This document shows positions 7,843 through 16,443 of a stretch of DNA of 42,843 nucleotides, piece by piece. The DNA is from JBFHES01 sp041584015 (lineage in GTDB: Bacteria > Bacteroidota > Bacteroidia > Bacteroidales > M50B96). The notes under the pieces are model-generated. The model did no database searches. It worked only from the letters and a program-made list of their open reading frames with translations, and was not told the origin of the DNA. The number at the start of each line of letters is the position of its first letter. Within the stretch, counting starts at the first letter, position 1. Location of the stretch: contig JBFHES010000008.1 of assembly GCA_041584015.1 (NCBI GenBank), positions 1 through 42,843 of the forward strand. The letters run 5' to 3'. Made by a program: the position numbers and the translations under genes.

Positions 7843-9114
7843 TTAGTCTACATATCTTTCGATAATCTGCTCGCGATCTGGTCCAACTGAAACAAACTTA
7901 ATTGGTACACCAACCTCTGCTTCAATAAAGTTAATAAATGCATTGAATTCTTCAGGGAACTCATTCTCGCTGCGACAACCAGTAAGGTCGGTTTTCCAAC
8001 CATCAAGTTCTGTGAAAATAGGTTGGTAATCATCTGCCATATCGTAAGGCATTATTTCTGACGCTTCTCCATTCACCATATAAGCTGTTGATAACTTAAC
8101 AGTATCAAAGGTGTCCAATACATCCGCTTTTGTTAATATGAGGTGGGTAACACCATTTAGCATAACGGTGTATTTTAGTGCTACCAGGTCTAACCAGCCA
8201 CATCGGCGTGGTCTGCCTGTAGTCGATCCAAACTCATTACCTGCCTTTCTAAGGTCTTCGCCTGTGGCGTCAAATAGTTCAGTAGGGAATGGGCCACTTC
8301 CAACACGTGTGCAGTAGGCTTTAAAGATTCCGTATACATCGCCTAATTTGCTTGGAGCAACGCCTAAACCTATACATGCACCAGCAGTTACTGTATTTGA
8401 TGAAGTTACATAAGGATAAGATCCAAAATCGATGTCAAGTAAGGTTCCTTGTGCACCTTCAGCAAGTATCGATTTCTGGTCTTCTATATGTTTGTTAATC
8501 TCGTATTCGCTATTAATGATTGTAAAGCTTCTTAAAATCTCAATTCCGGCAAACCATTGTTCCTCGTAAGTTTCAGGGTCAAACGGATAGTCATACAATT
8601 GTACAAGATTCTTATGCTTTTCTACTAATTGTGTGTATTTGTCTTGAAAGGAGTCGAGCAAAATGTCTCCAACCCTTATACCATTTCGTCCGGTTTTGTC
8701 CATGTAAGTTGGACCAATACCCTTTAATGTAGAACCAATTTTAGTTTTGCCCTTTGCTTGTTCTGAGGCTGCATCAAGAATTCTGTGCGACGGTAATATT
8801 AAATGTGCCTTTTTTGAGATAAAGAGATTCTTACGAATATCAATGCCCATTTCCTCGATGGCCTTTATCTCTTTCGCAAAAATTACAGGGTCAATTACAA
8901 CACCATTACCAATGATGTTGATTTTTTCCTGATGGAAAATTCCTGAAGGAATTGTGTGAAGAACATGTTTAATACCATTGAATTCTAATGAATGTCCTGC
9001 GTTAGGTCCACCTTGAAATCGAGCAATTACATCATATCTGGGAGTTAGTACATCTACTACTTTGCCTTTTCCTTCATCACCCCACTGAAGTCCTAATAAA
9101 ACGTCAATCTTCAT
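7843..9114 (-). CDS. purA: Adenylosuccinate synthetase
   Basis: This 423-residue enzyme catalyses the GTP-dependent joining of IMP and aspartate to adenylosuccinate, the first committed step to AMP, in the cytoplasm. The N-terminal GLQWGDEGKGKVVD carries the phosphate-binding loop and catalytic Asp; NAGHS carries the catalytic His. GSTLKGIGPTY, the PYVTSSNT segment and the C-terminal GRPRRCGWLDL motif are all typical, and length is normal. Upstream (higher coordinates) on the same strand is a Fur-family gene, 148 nt away; this pairing is familiar in Bacteroidales. A strong hairpin follows the stop. A purA promoter may lie at 9115-9262, where I found only an imperfect -7-like TAACTTTA. Confidence 0.97.
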   Translation of the reverse strand: MKIDVLLGLQWGDEGKGKVVDVLTPRYDVIARFQGGPNAGHSLEFNGIKHVLHTIPSGIFHQEKINIIGNGVVIDPVIFAKEIKAIEEMGIDIRKNLFISKKAHLILPSHRILDAASEQAKGKTKIGSTLKGIGPTYMDKTGRNGIRVGDILLDSFQDKYTQLVEKHKNLVQLYDYPFDPETYEEQWFAGIEILRSFTIINSEYEINKHIEDQKSILAEGAQGTLLDIDFGSYPYVTSSNTVTAGACIGLGVAPSKLGDVYGIFKAYCTRVGSGPFPTELFDATGEDLRKAGNEFGSTTGRPRRCGWLDLVALKYTVMLNGVTHLILTKADVLDTFDTVKLSTAYMVNGEASEIMPYDMADDYQPIFTELDGWKTDLTGCRSENEFPEEFNAFINFIEAEVGVPIKFVSVGPDREQIIERYVD

Positions 9115-9262
9115 TTATCAATTACTTTGTTATTTCTAAAACGACTCGTAAAAGTAGAAATATACTTTGATAATTGAGGGTGCTCATTCTGTTTTTATCT
9201 AAAGTTATTAACGACCAGATAAAAAGTATGGCCACTACGATAACTGAAAAGATATATTGAGA

Positions 9263-9718
9263 CTAGGATTGCTTATTGGCACATTCGCTACATTCTCCGT
9301 AAAAATAGAGCGAGTGGTAAGAGATTTTAAAGTTATTCAATTCGTTTGCCGTTGTTTGAATCTCGTGGATTCTTGGATCGCAGAATTCTACAATCTTTCC
9401 ACACTTGGTGCAAATCAAATGATCATGTTGCTTGCATTCGTATGCTTTCTCGAATTGTGCTATGTTTTTACCAAACTGATGTTTAATAACCAAGGCACAT
9501 TCCAGCAATAACTCAATTGTATTATACAGGGTTGCACGACTAACACGATAGTTTTTATTCTTCATGAAAATGTACAGCGATTCTATATCGAAATGTCCAT
9601 CTCTTGAATAGATTTCGTCTAATATTGCATACCGTTCTGGAGTTTTTCGATGACCTTTTTTTTGAAGGTATTCGGTAAACATCTGTTTTACGGTTGTTTT
9701 CGTATCATCACATATCAT
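9263..9718 (-). CDS. Fur-family metal- or peroxide-responsive transcriptional regulator
   Basis: The longest frame starts at a TTG (9772), but the ATG at 9718 gives 151 residues, the usual Fur-family length, so I use it. The N-terminal winged-helix includes KKGHRKTPERYAIL and the recognition-helix segment YRVSRATLYNTIELL. The dimerisation domain has QHDHLICTKCGKIVEF (His98, His100, Cys103, Cys106) and a second pair GECSEC (Cys143, Cys146), which together form the structural zinc site. Fur, Zur and PerR subfamilies cannot be told apart reliably here, so no symbol is given. It represses targets when loaded with metal. It sits upstream of purA on the same strand and may be partly co-transcribed. 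A small inverted repeat lies about 80 nt upstream. Confidence 0.9.
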   Translation of the reverse strand: MICDDTKTTVKQMFTEYLQKKGHRKTPERYAILDEIYSRDGHFDIESLYIFMKNKNYRVSRATLYNTIELLLECALVIKHQFGKNIAQFEKAYECKQHDHLICTKCGKIVEFCDPRIHEIQTTANELNNFKISYHSLYFYGECSECANKQS

Positions 9719-10071
9719 AAATCTATCGTTTTGAATCTGATCAAAAATGAATAATTTATTTGATTTTTGCAATTTTTATTTAGAATAAATAATAGTTAGA
9801 GCGCTAAGCATTGACGTAGCGCGCATTTGCAATTTGGATTAAGCTTAATATTGTTCTGTTTGGGTGATGAATTTTAAGATGCTTGCATTAGAGAAGATTA
9901 AGTTACGTTAGGTAGCACTGCTTTAAGGTATCAATTAACTATGCGCATGGATCGGAATACAATTGAAAAGAGCGTAACATATGATTAGATGAAGCCCTAT
10001 ACGCTTCTATTGAAATCGAAATTAACAGAATTGTTAGTAAGGATGATATTTTAAAATGATAATTATTGATG
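9719..10071. other. Gene-free interval upstream of the Fur-family gene
   Basis: This region separates the Fur-family start from the stop of the next minus-strand gene. The only structure seen is a short inverted repeat GCGCTA (9801-9806) / TAGCGC (9817-9822) with a 10-nt loop. It could be a regulator site or a weak hairpin. No exact TAnnTTTG promoter element and no gene was recognised. Confidence 0.4.
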
Positions 10072-11490
10072 CTATTCATTCCCAAACAAAGTTAAGTTTT
10101 CTAGCAATATGGAATTGTCTGTCAAGATTAATAACTTATCGAAATCAATAAGTTTAAAAGATAAGTAATCTTGTTTATTATTAATTTCGATCTCGGTTGG
10201 AGTTTGAATAAACGTTCCGCTGTCGATATTAATAATGGAGTAAGTGAATTCTTTGAATTTTTTATCGGCAGTTATTACTGCAACTATATCTCCTTCATGA
10301 TAAATGCTTGTTAAATAGAAGTCAGATTTAAGATCAAAGTCCTTTTCGTTATAAATTAGTCGATTCTGTTTGAAAGGTAGTCTATGCACTTCCTTTTTTT
10401 GTAGGTTACAGAAGTAAGTTGTAATTCCAAAGAAACAATATGGGTAAGATGGTAATATACTTAAGTAGTTGGGGTATATTTTTTCTTCAATGAAAGGATC
10501 AGGAACTTCCATTGAAATAATGTCGTTAAATAACAATTGTTGACCTTCTAGATGATATTTGGCGAGAAATTTCCTTTCTCCATCTCTTTCTTTATCATTT
10601 GCAACTTTGAAATAATACGTTCCATTATTTATAAAGAAATCTTCTAGGTGATAGTACGTTTTAAGTCCTGTGTCATCAATTGGGATTGTGTTAATTATTT
10701 TACCTTCATGAAAGGCTATAAGAAGAAATTGATCTAACAAATCTAAAGTCTTTCCTTTTTTAACTGGATCTACGAGACTAATTAGAGCGTAGAGTGTATC
10801 GCCTGAAACCGATGCAGTATGTATGCTTAGAGTGTTTTTGTTCAGCATTTTTAAGGCATCTCTGTAGGAGGAGAAAAGATGATATTTCATGGTGTCTTTA
10901 AAACAAGACTCATAAAGAGGTTTATGATCCAAGGAGTCAGCTATCAGTGACTGAATAGAGTCGTCATTAATTTTTGTAAAATGAATCTTTTTGTAAGAGG
11001 GATCTGTTAAATATATATATTCATCAATAATGTTGACTTTGGTTAAATTGGATAAGAAAAAAGTATCACTAAAAGAAAAATACCGGTTTGGCGGATTTTT
11101 TTTATTAAAGTAAGTGAAATTGTTATTGAAATGATTTTGAAGATTGCTGATAGAAGTATTAAATAACTTTTTACCATTTTTTGAAATAATATAGATTTCT
11201 GAATCAAAGCAGGTACTATATTTCTGATAAATTGAATCTGAGATAATTAAATCATAAGTTCCATGAAGGGTTGGGATTTTCTTTTTTAATTCATATTGTG
11301 CTTTCTTCTTTGAAATATTAGTTAAAACTATTTTTGTAGGAAATTTTGCAGATATACTATCTATTATTGAATAAGATGCATAACAATTTGGACAAAGGTT
11401 CAAGTTTAGTTTTATAATACATTCTTGAGAGTTAAGATTATAGCCTAAAGTGAAAAAAAATATATAGAGTATAAGAGATTTATTCATCAT
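10072..11490 (-). CDS. Secreted protein of unknown function with CxxC thioredoxin-like N-terminus
   Basis: I do not recognise this 472-residue protein as a named family. It opens MMNKS (either Met may start) with a signal peptide ending near NSQ. A cysteine pair LCPNCYAS (Cys33, Cys36) follows, in a context that resembles the start of a thioredoxin fold (KFPTKIVLTNISKKK, then KIPTLHGTYDLIISDS, about 25-115). The rest is rich in beta-strand-like repeats with aromatic, Asp and Gly turns, consistent with a beta-propeller. The protein and its gene are richer in Lys/Asn/Ile and A+T than the neighbours, hinting at later acquisition. It starts 28 nt after the aminotransferase stop and is probably the last gene of the MBOAT operon. 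A redox or surface-assembly role is inference. Confidence 0.75.
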   Translation of the reverse strand: MMNKSLILYIFFFTLGYNLNSQECIIKLNLNLCPNCYASYSIIDSISAKFPTKIVLTNISKKKAQYELKKKIPTLHGTYDLIISDSIYQKYSTCFDSEIYIISKNGKKLFNTSISNLQNHFNNNFTYFNKKNPPNRYFSFSDTFFLSNLTKVNIIDEYIYLTDPSYKKIHFTKINDDSIQSLIADSLDHKPLYESCFKDTMKYHLFSSYRDALKMLNKNTLSIHTASVSGDTLYALISLVDPVKKGKTLDLLDQFLLIAFHEGKIINTIPIDDTGLKTYYHLEDFFINNGTYYFKVANDKERDGERKFLAKYHLEGQQLLFNDIISMEVPDPFIEEKIYPNYLSILPSYPYCFFGITTYFCNLQKKEVHRLPFKQNRLIYNEKDFDLKSDFYLTSIYHEGDIVAVITADKKFKEFTYSIINIDSGTFIQTPTEIEINNKQDYLSFKLIDFDKLLILTDNSILLENLTLFGNE

Positions 11491-11518
11491 GTTAAGTTTA
11501 GTCGATCTTAATATAATT

Positions 11519-12649
11519 TTAATGTATGTTCATCTGGTAGAATTCTTTAATGCTTGCGATAATGTAATCTATTTCTTCGTCCTTAAGATCATTGAAGATT
11601 GGAAGCCTTAGAATTAATTCTGCATACCTCTTGGCATTTGGCAATAATCGACCGTCATGTTTGGCTTTGTAAAATGGACTTTCATGAAGCGGTAAATAAT
11701 GGAAAACTGCATGGATGCCTTTCTCTCTTAGGTAGTACATTAACTCATCGCGTCTTTCGGTAAGCAAGTAAAACATATGTGCATTGTTTGTCGCATAGCT
11801 AGGAATATAAGGTAATTGGACTTTGCCTTCTTGTTCAAGATAGTTGAGCTCTTGCTTATATTTATTCCAAATGTATTTACGCTTTTGCTGAATAGTTTCC
11901 AGCTTTTCAAGCTGTGCAAATAGAAAGGCAGCTGTAAGTTCTGATGGCAGGAACGAAGACCCAACATCTACCCACCCGTATTTGTCAATCTCACCGCGGA
12001 AGAATGCTGCTCTGTTGGTACCTTTCTCCCAAATGATTTCTGCACGATTGGCGTTTTGAGTCTTATTGATAACCAATAATCCGCCTTCACCTGAGATGAT
12101 GTTTTTTGTTTCGTGGAATGAGAAAGCGGCATAGTCGCCAAAGCTTCCAAGTACTTTATTTTTGTAATAGGAGTCAATTGCCTGAGCTGCATCTTCAATA
12201 AGGATTAGCTTATGCTTTTTTATAATAGATTGAATGGCATCCATGTTACAGGCAACACCTGCATAATGAATGATTACAATTGCTTTGGTTTTTGGATTTA
12301 TTAGCGACTCAAGTTTTGATGCGTCAATGTTTGGCGTAGTATTCTCAGAATCGGCAAAAACAATTTTAGCTCCTCGCAACACAAATGCATTAGCTGTGCT
12401 TACAAATGCAAAGGACGGACAAATAACTTCGTCGCCTGGTTCTATATTGGCAAGGATTGATGCCATCTCAAGCGCGTCGGTGCATGAGGTGGTTAATAAT
12501 GATTTTTGAAATCCGAACTTATCGCTAAAATATTGATGGCACTTTTTAGTGAACATGCCATTCCCGCTTATGTGACCAGATTCAGCCGCTTGAGCCAAAT
12601 ATGCTGATTCATTGCCGGAAACATAAGGTTTGTTAAATGGAATGTTCAT
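11519..12649 (-). CDS. wecE: dTDP-4-amino-4,6-dideoxygalactose transaminase-type sugar aminotransferase
   Basis: This 376-residue fold-type-I PLP enzyme belongs to the DegT/DnrJ/EryC1 family and looks closest to WecE/RffA: it starts IPFNKPYVSG and carries SGHISGNGMFTKKC and TTSCTDALEM. PLP contacts are IEDAAQAID (Asp153) and the Schiff-base lysine in FHETKNIISGEGG (Lys182). It would transfer an amino group from glutamate to a 4-keto-6-deoxy nucleotide sugar in the cytoplasm, giving an amino sugar for an envelope glycan. It lies 1 nt after the SGNH-like gene and belongs to the same operon as the MBOAT acyltransferase. No matching nucleotide-sugar synthase (RmlA/RmlB type) lies nearby, so the substrate must come from elsewhere. 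The WecE subgroup assignment is likely but not proven by eye. Confidence 0.85.
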   Translation of the reverse strand: MNIPFNKPYVSGNESAYLAQAAESGHISGNGMFTKKCHQYFSDKFGFQKSLLTTSCTDALEMASILANIEPGDEVICPSFAFVSTANAFVLRGAKIVFADSENTTPNIDASKLESLINPKTKAIVIIHYAGVACNMDAIQSIIKKHKLILIEDAAQAIDSYYKNKVLGSFGDYAAFSFHETKNIISGEGGLLVINKTQNANRAEIIWEKGTNRAAFFRGEIDKYGWVDVGSSFLPSELTAAFLFAQLEKLETIQQKRKYIWNKYKQELNYLEQEGKVQLPYIPSYATNNAHMFYLLTERRDELMYYLREKGIHAVFHYLPLHESPFYKAKHDGRLLPNAKRYAELILRLPIFNDLKDEEIDYIIASIKEFYQMNIH

Positions 12650-12650
12650 A

Positions 12651-13592
12651 TTAGTTTAGTTTGTCTAGTTTCAGTTTTAGCATTTCAGAAAAAATCTTCG
12701 CACCCTTAAAATTAAGATGATCAGGGTTTCGATACATGGAATAGTCATGATCGAAATAATCCTGAAAGTCGTAGAATTCAGAAATGCAGCTGTATTTTTC
12801 AATGTCATTATTGATGCGACTATAATAATCATCAACAGAGAAGTAGTTGTTGCAATGTTCCACATAGGGCAAAGCAAGTGGCATCTTCATCAAAATTACT
12901 TTGATGTTATTGTTCTCACAATAGCTTAGTATTTGATGAAAATAATGAAGCATGTCCTTTTGATAGGGATCAACATTGCTTAGGTACAAATCTGCCTTTA
13001 CTTTACAATCTTTCTCATAATTACCTGAGCTGGTCATGTCTCCAGTTCTTGGTTTGAAGCCTAATGATCCAAAGCTTTGACGTGAGCTGATGTTTCTAAA
13101 TCGTCTATATTCACCAGCATAAATATAGAATTTTTGGTTCATCCATTCAGTGAGAAAGTGCCAATTGTTGGTTTGTTTATAGAGCTGGTAATAATCTGTG
13201 AAATCCATTAGACTGGAAATGTTCTTGTACCTGTCGGCGCGAAACGACGACATGCCGGTTACATCTACGGGCAGAATAATGTATTCCGGTTTTTTACCGA
13301 GATCTTCGACCACAGCGCGCAGTTTGAAAAAAGTTTGAGCATAGTTTTCCAAAGCCGATGAGAAATTGAACGAGTTACCTATAATGTTGGGATCAATGGC
13401 ATTTTGCATGTGCGAATCTCCAAGGATCAAGAATTTTAATTCACCTTGATAATTTATCAACTGTTGCTCCTTTCGTCCATTATCTGTTTTTGTGAAAATA
13501 TAATGGTAGTAGGTTTTATTGATAATAAAGTTACCGGCAAGGAGCATGGCCAGCAAGATCATCAATTTTATGTACCATTTATTTTTGTTCAT
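12651..13592 (-). CDS. SGNH-hydrolase-like membrane-anchored protein, MBOAT partner
   Basis: This 313-residue protein has one N-terminal transmembrane segment (about 8-24), so the rest is probably outside the inner membrane. The motif FLILGDSHMQNAI (Asp59, Ser60) matches block I of SGNH/GDSL hydrolases, and the C-terminal NPDHLNFKGA (His292) matches the block carrying the catalytic histidine. It lies 2 nt downstream of an AlgI-type MBOAT gene, the same arrangement as AlgI with AlgJ/AlgX or DltB with DltD, where the SGNH partner helps move acyl groups onto an exported polymer. The residue three positions before the His is Asn, not the common Asp, so the triad may be altered. The role in O-acylation is inferred from context. 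Confidence 0.78.
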   Translation of the reverse strand: MNKNKWYIKLMILLAMLLAGNFIINKTYYHYIFTKTDNGRKEQQLINYQGELKFLILGDSHMQNAIDPNIIGNSFNFSSALENYAQTFFKLRAVVEDLGKKPEYIILPVDVTGMSSFRADRYKNISSLMDFTDYYQLYKQTNNWHFLTEWMNQKFYIYAGEYRRFRNISSRQSFGSLGFKPRTGDMTSSGNYEKDCKVKADLYLSNVDPYQKDMLHYFHQILSYCENNNIKVILMKMPLALPYVEHCNNYFSVDDYYSRINNDIEKYSCISEFYDFQDYFDHDYSMYRNPDHLNFKGAKIFSEMLKLKLDKLN

Positions 13593-13594
13593 CT

Positions 13595-15037
13595 TTAAAA
13601 TTGAAAATAGATAAATTCTTGGTCTTTAAATACTCCAAATGTTATTGTTAGCAAAATTCCAATGGCATATACCATTAAGCGTATAATCATGTGTTGTTTA
13701 GCCAGCAGTTTAAAAATGCTGAATTTAGCATGTATCCACTCAAACGACATAAGACCAACTACAAGAATAAGACTTAAGGTATATTCCAGATTTTTATAAA
13801 GTTCCGTGACAAATTGATCTACATGGCTAAAATCAGCAATGTTTCGAATCAGGGTTGAGGCATCGCCCATATTTTTGGCGCCAAAAAATAATGCAGTTGC
13901 AGAAAGCATGGTAAGCTGTGCAGTAACACCCAAACCATTCATTAGAGTCTTTTTATCACTTATGCCTATGCGTTTGAAAAATGCTTTGCGCGGTTTGTCA
14001 GTCCATATTTCAATTAATTGGAAAAGGCCATGCATGGCTCCCCAAATCACAAAAGTCCAGCTGGCACCGTGCCAGAGGCCGCTGATTAAAAATACAATGA
14101 AAATATTGTAGTACCAGCGCCATTTAATTACACGGTTTCCTCCAAGTGGAATGTAGAGATAATCGGTAAACCAGGTTGTAAGCGAAATATGCCATCGTTT
14201 CCAAAAGTCGTAAAGGGAACGTGCCCAAAGTGGATTATTGAAATTTTTAATGAGATCGATACCCATTACACGTGCTGCTCCTCTTGCAATATCAGTATAA
14301 CCTGATAAATCAGCATAAACTTGAACGTGCAGAAAAACTGCTGCTAAAATAATCTTCGGGCCATAAACATCATCCGGATGTAGAAAAACGGAACCAACAT
14401 ATATGGCAAGCCTGTCGGCAATTACAACTTTCTTGAAAAATCCCCAGAACATCAACTTTAGTCCGCTTAAAATTTGTGAACCATTAATCTGTACTTTTTT
14501 CCGAAGCTCGGGCAATAGTTTTATTGATCGCTCTATAGGACCTGCTACTAATTGAGGGAAAAAGGAAACATATAGAGCAAATCGTCCAAAGTGGCGTTCA
14601 GGTTGCGTTCGGCCCCGGTAAACATCAATTGTATAACTTAATGTTTGAAAAGTATAAAAGGAGATTCCAACCGGAAGTAAGACTTTAAATGTTGGAACAT
14701 CGTAAAAAATATTAAAATTATTAAATACATCACGGAGGCTCTCGTTAATAAAATTAAAGTATTTGAAACTGAATAAGAGTCCGAGATTAACAAAAATGCT
14801 TAACAATAAGTATTTCTTTCTGCCCTTTTTATCAGGCATTTTTGCCATTCGAATGGCCGCAAAATAATCGATAAATGTTGATAAGAGAATAAGAAAGATG
14901 TACTCGGCCTTCCAACACATATAGAAGTAATAAGAGGCCGTAACCAACAAGAGCCAACGCCACTTATGTGGAATTGCATAATATAATATTACCACTAAGG
15001 GGAAATATATAAGAAACTGAATGGAATTGAATAACAT
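13595..15037 (-). CDS. MBOAT-family membrane O-acyltransferase (AlgI/DltB type)
   Basis: This 480-residue, strongly hydrophobic protein has about 10-12 membrane segments. Family signatures are the N-terminal FNSIQFLIYFP, the central PQLVAGPIER, DFWKRWHISLTTWF (His283) and the catalytic histidine in SGLWHGASWTFVIWGAMHG (His323). AlgI-type enzymes pass acetyl or other acyl groups across the inner membrane onto exported polysaccharides or teichoic acids. It is the first gene of a tight minus-strand run (gaps of 2, 1 and 28 nt) with the SGNH-like protein, the sugar aminotransferase and the CxxC protein. It is divergent from the sulfotransferase operon, the two sharing a 370-nt control region. The acyl donor and acceptor are unknown. 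Confidence 0.93.
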   Translation of the reverse strand: MLFNSIQFLIYFPLVVILYYAIPHKWRWLLLVTASYYFYMCWKAEYIFLILLSTFIDYFAAIRMAKMPDKKGRKKYLLLSIFVNLGLLFSFKYFNFINESLRDVFNNFNIFYDVPTFKVLLPVGISFYTFQTLSYTIDVYRGRTQPERHFGRFALYVSFFPQLVAGPIERSIKLLPELRKKVQINGSQILSGLKLMFWGFFKKVVIADRLAIYVGSVFLHPDDVYGPKIILAAVFLHVQVYADLSGYTDIARGAARVMGIDLIKNFNNPLWARSLYDFWKRWHISLTTWFTDYLYIPLGGNRVIKWRWYYNIFIVFLISGLWHGASWTFVIWGAMHGLFQLIEIWTDKPRKAFFKRIGISDKKTLMNGLGVTAQLTMLSATALFFGAKNMGDASTLIRNIADFSHVDQFVTELYKNLEYTLSLILVVGLMSFEWIHAKFSIFKLLAKQHMIIRLMVYAIGILLTITFGVFKDQEFIYFQF

Positions 15038-15407
15038 TAATGCTCTCGTTTTGCGACACTAAAATAGAATAAATTAGCCGAAATCCTTAACTGTATTGGT
15101 AATAAACTATATATTTAGAATCTAATTTTTACATGATGAGTTTGGTGTGGCAGGAAACCTGATAATTAATTTAGCAGAGATGGATTTATCTGATGGTTTG
15201 CATTAAATCAGTTAATAACCCTTGGTAAAAGCTGTTTTAAGTTATTTATTGTTCTTCCTGAAGCCCAATTTATTGGTTGGCGAAACGTGCTATTATTCTT
15301 TAAGTGCAATATTAATTGTGCTTATTAAAGCTATTAACTGTGAAAACTTGATGGTGTAGTATCGTTGAACAAACAGATAGAATTATTTAGCTTAAATATA
15401 CAAAGCA
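15038..15407. promoter_or_regulatory. Divergent control region between acyltransferase and sulfotransferase operons
   Basis: This 370-nt AT-rich interval must hold promoters for both the minus-strand MBOAT operon and the plus-strand sulfotransferase-flippase operon. I found no exact TAnnTTTG match, no clear operator and no small gene; the promoter assignment rests on gene layout only. Confidence 0.5.
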
Positions 15408-16442
15408 ATGCTTGATAAAAATATACCCTTCTTTTTTATAATTGGCAGACCACGCTCCGGGACTACGCTGGTGCAATCACTTTTAGATGTTCATCCAAAT
15501 ATTAATATTCCGGGAGAAAGCCCTATCATTTTAAGGCTTTTTATGAAATATAAGGATTTGAAGCAGCTGGATGATAACACCATTAAATTGCTTGTTGATG
15601 AGGTAAAGAATCAACCCAAAATTGAAAATTGGCCCATGGACTTTGACCGGTTAAAAGCAGATCTTGAGAAGATAAAAGGTCCATTTGATTATCAGGCATT
15701 CATTAAGGTGGTTTACCTGAATTTTCAATCTGCTTTTAACAAGGATGAGATTTTAAGCATTGGGGATAAAAACCCAAATTATTCAAAATTCCCAAGATTC
15801 TTATTACGCATTTTCCCAGATGCCAGGTTTATTTATATTATTCGTGATTATCGCGACAACTTTCTTTCGGTTAAAAAATCAGGATTACTCTATGGGATCT
15901 TACCCTGGATTATGCTTCGCTGGATTGATTCGGTGAATGTAATGAACAAAGTAATTAAGGAATTTCCGGATAGGGTTTACACAGTTAGATACGAAGATTT
16001 TATTCAGGAACCAGATAAAAGATTATCTGAAATGTCTGAATTTTTAGGGGTTCCTGAGTACAAAGAATTACTGCACGATTATCAGGAAAACAAACAAGCT
16101 GCTGCCGCCTACAAAGAAAAAAAGTCGGAGGTATTTCATAAGAAGATTTATCAACCAGTGGATGCAACGAATTTTGACAAGTGGAAGAAACAACTAAGCG
16201 AAGAGGAAATAATGTTGCTGGATAGAATTGCCGGAACCTCAGGAGAGCAGTTCGGTTACAAAAAGCAGTTTACTAATTTCGCGTTCAGTACAAAGCTATA
16301 TGTTTGGAAAAGGATGCTTGTTATCAGGTTGTTTCTGTTATCGAAAACAATAAACAAGCTTTTCCCAATGAAACATAGGGTGTGGGTGAATAATAAGTTT
16401 CCTACCATTGATAAAGTTTATTTTTTCTTTTTTAAAAAATAA
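15408..16442 (+). CDS. PAPS-dependent sulfotransferase, first of three tandem copies
   Basis: This 344-residue soluble protein belongs to the P-loop sulfotransferase family (Sulfotransfer_1/3-like). The 5'-phosphosulfate loop is FIIGRPRSGTT (residues 11-20) and the 3'-phosphate site is IIRDYRDNFLSVK (Arg146, Ser154). Between them is SIGDKNPNYS, shared by all three copies. It should move sulfate from PAPS to a hydroxyl or amine, most likely on a sugar, before export. It heads a plus-strand operon with two paralogues and a flippase; the next ATG begins 1 nt after its stop. No PAPS-making genes are nearby. The family is secure; the acceptor is unknown. Confidence 0.92.
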   Translation: MLDKNIPFFFIIGRPRSGTTLVQSLLDVHPNINIPGESPIILRLFMKYKDLKQLDDNTIKLLVDEVKNQPKIENWPMDFDRLKADLEKIKGPFDYQAFIKVVYLNFQSAFNKDEILSIGDKNPNYSKFPRFLLRIFPDARFIYIIRDYRDNFLSVKKSGLLYGILPWIMLRWIDSVNVMNKVIKEFPDRVYTVRYEDFIQEPDKRLSEMSEFLGVPEYKELLHDYQENKQAAAAYKEKKSEVFHKKIYQPVDATNFDKWKKQLSEEEIMLLDRIAGTSGEQFGYKKQFTNFAFSTKLYVWKRMLVIRLFLLSKTINKLFPMKHRVWVNNKFPTIDKVYFFFFKK

Positions 16443-16443
16443 A

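Noticed and set aside
9719..9772. TTG start extending the Fur-family protein by 18 residues
   Set aside because: The ATG at 9718 gives the usual family length of about 150 residues; the extension is AT-rich and unlike Fur N-termini.
15038..15407. Possible small RNA or riboswitch in the divergent control region
   Set aside because: No stable hairpin series, no conserved riboswitch wording and no terminator was seen.
16408..16443. TTG start extending the second sulfotransferase upstream
   Set aside because: It would overlap the previous gene by 35 nt, while an ATG sits 1 nt after the previous stop and gives a normal N-terminus.
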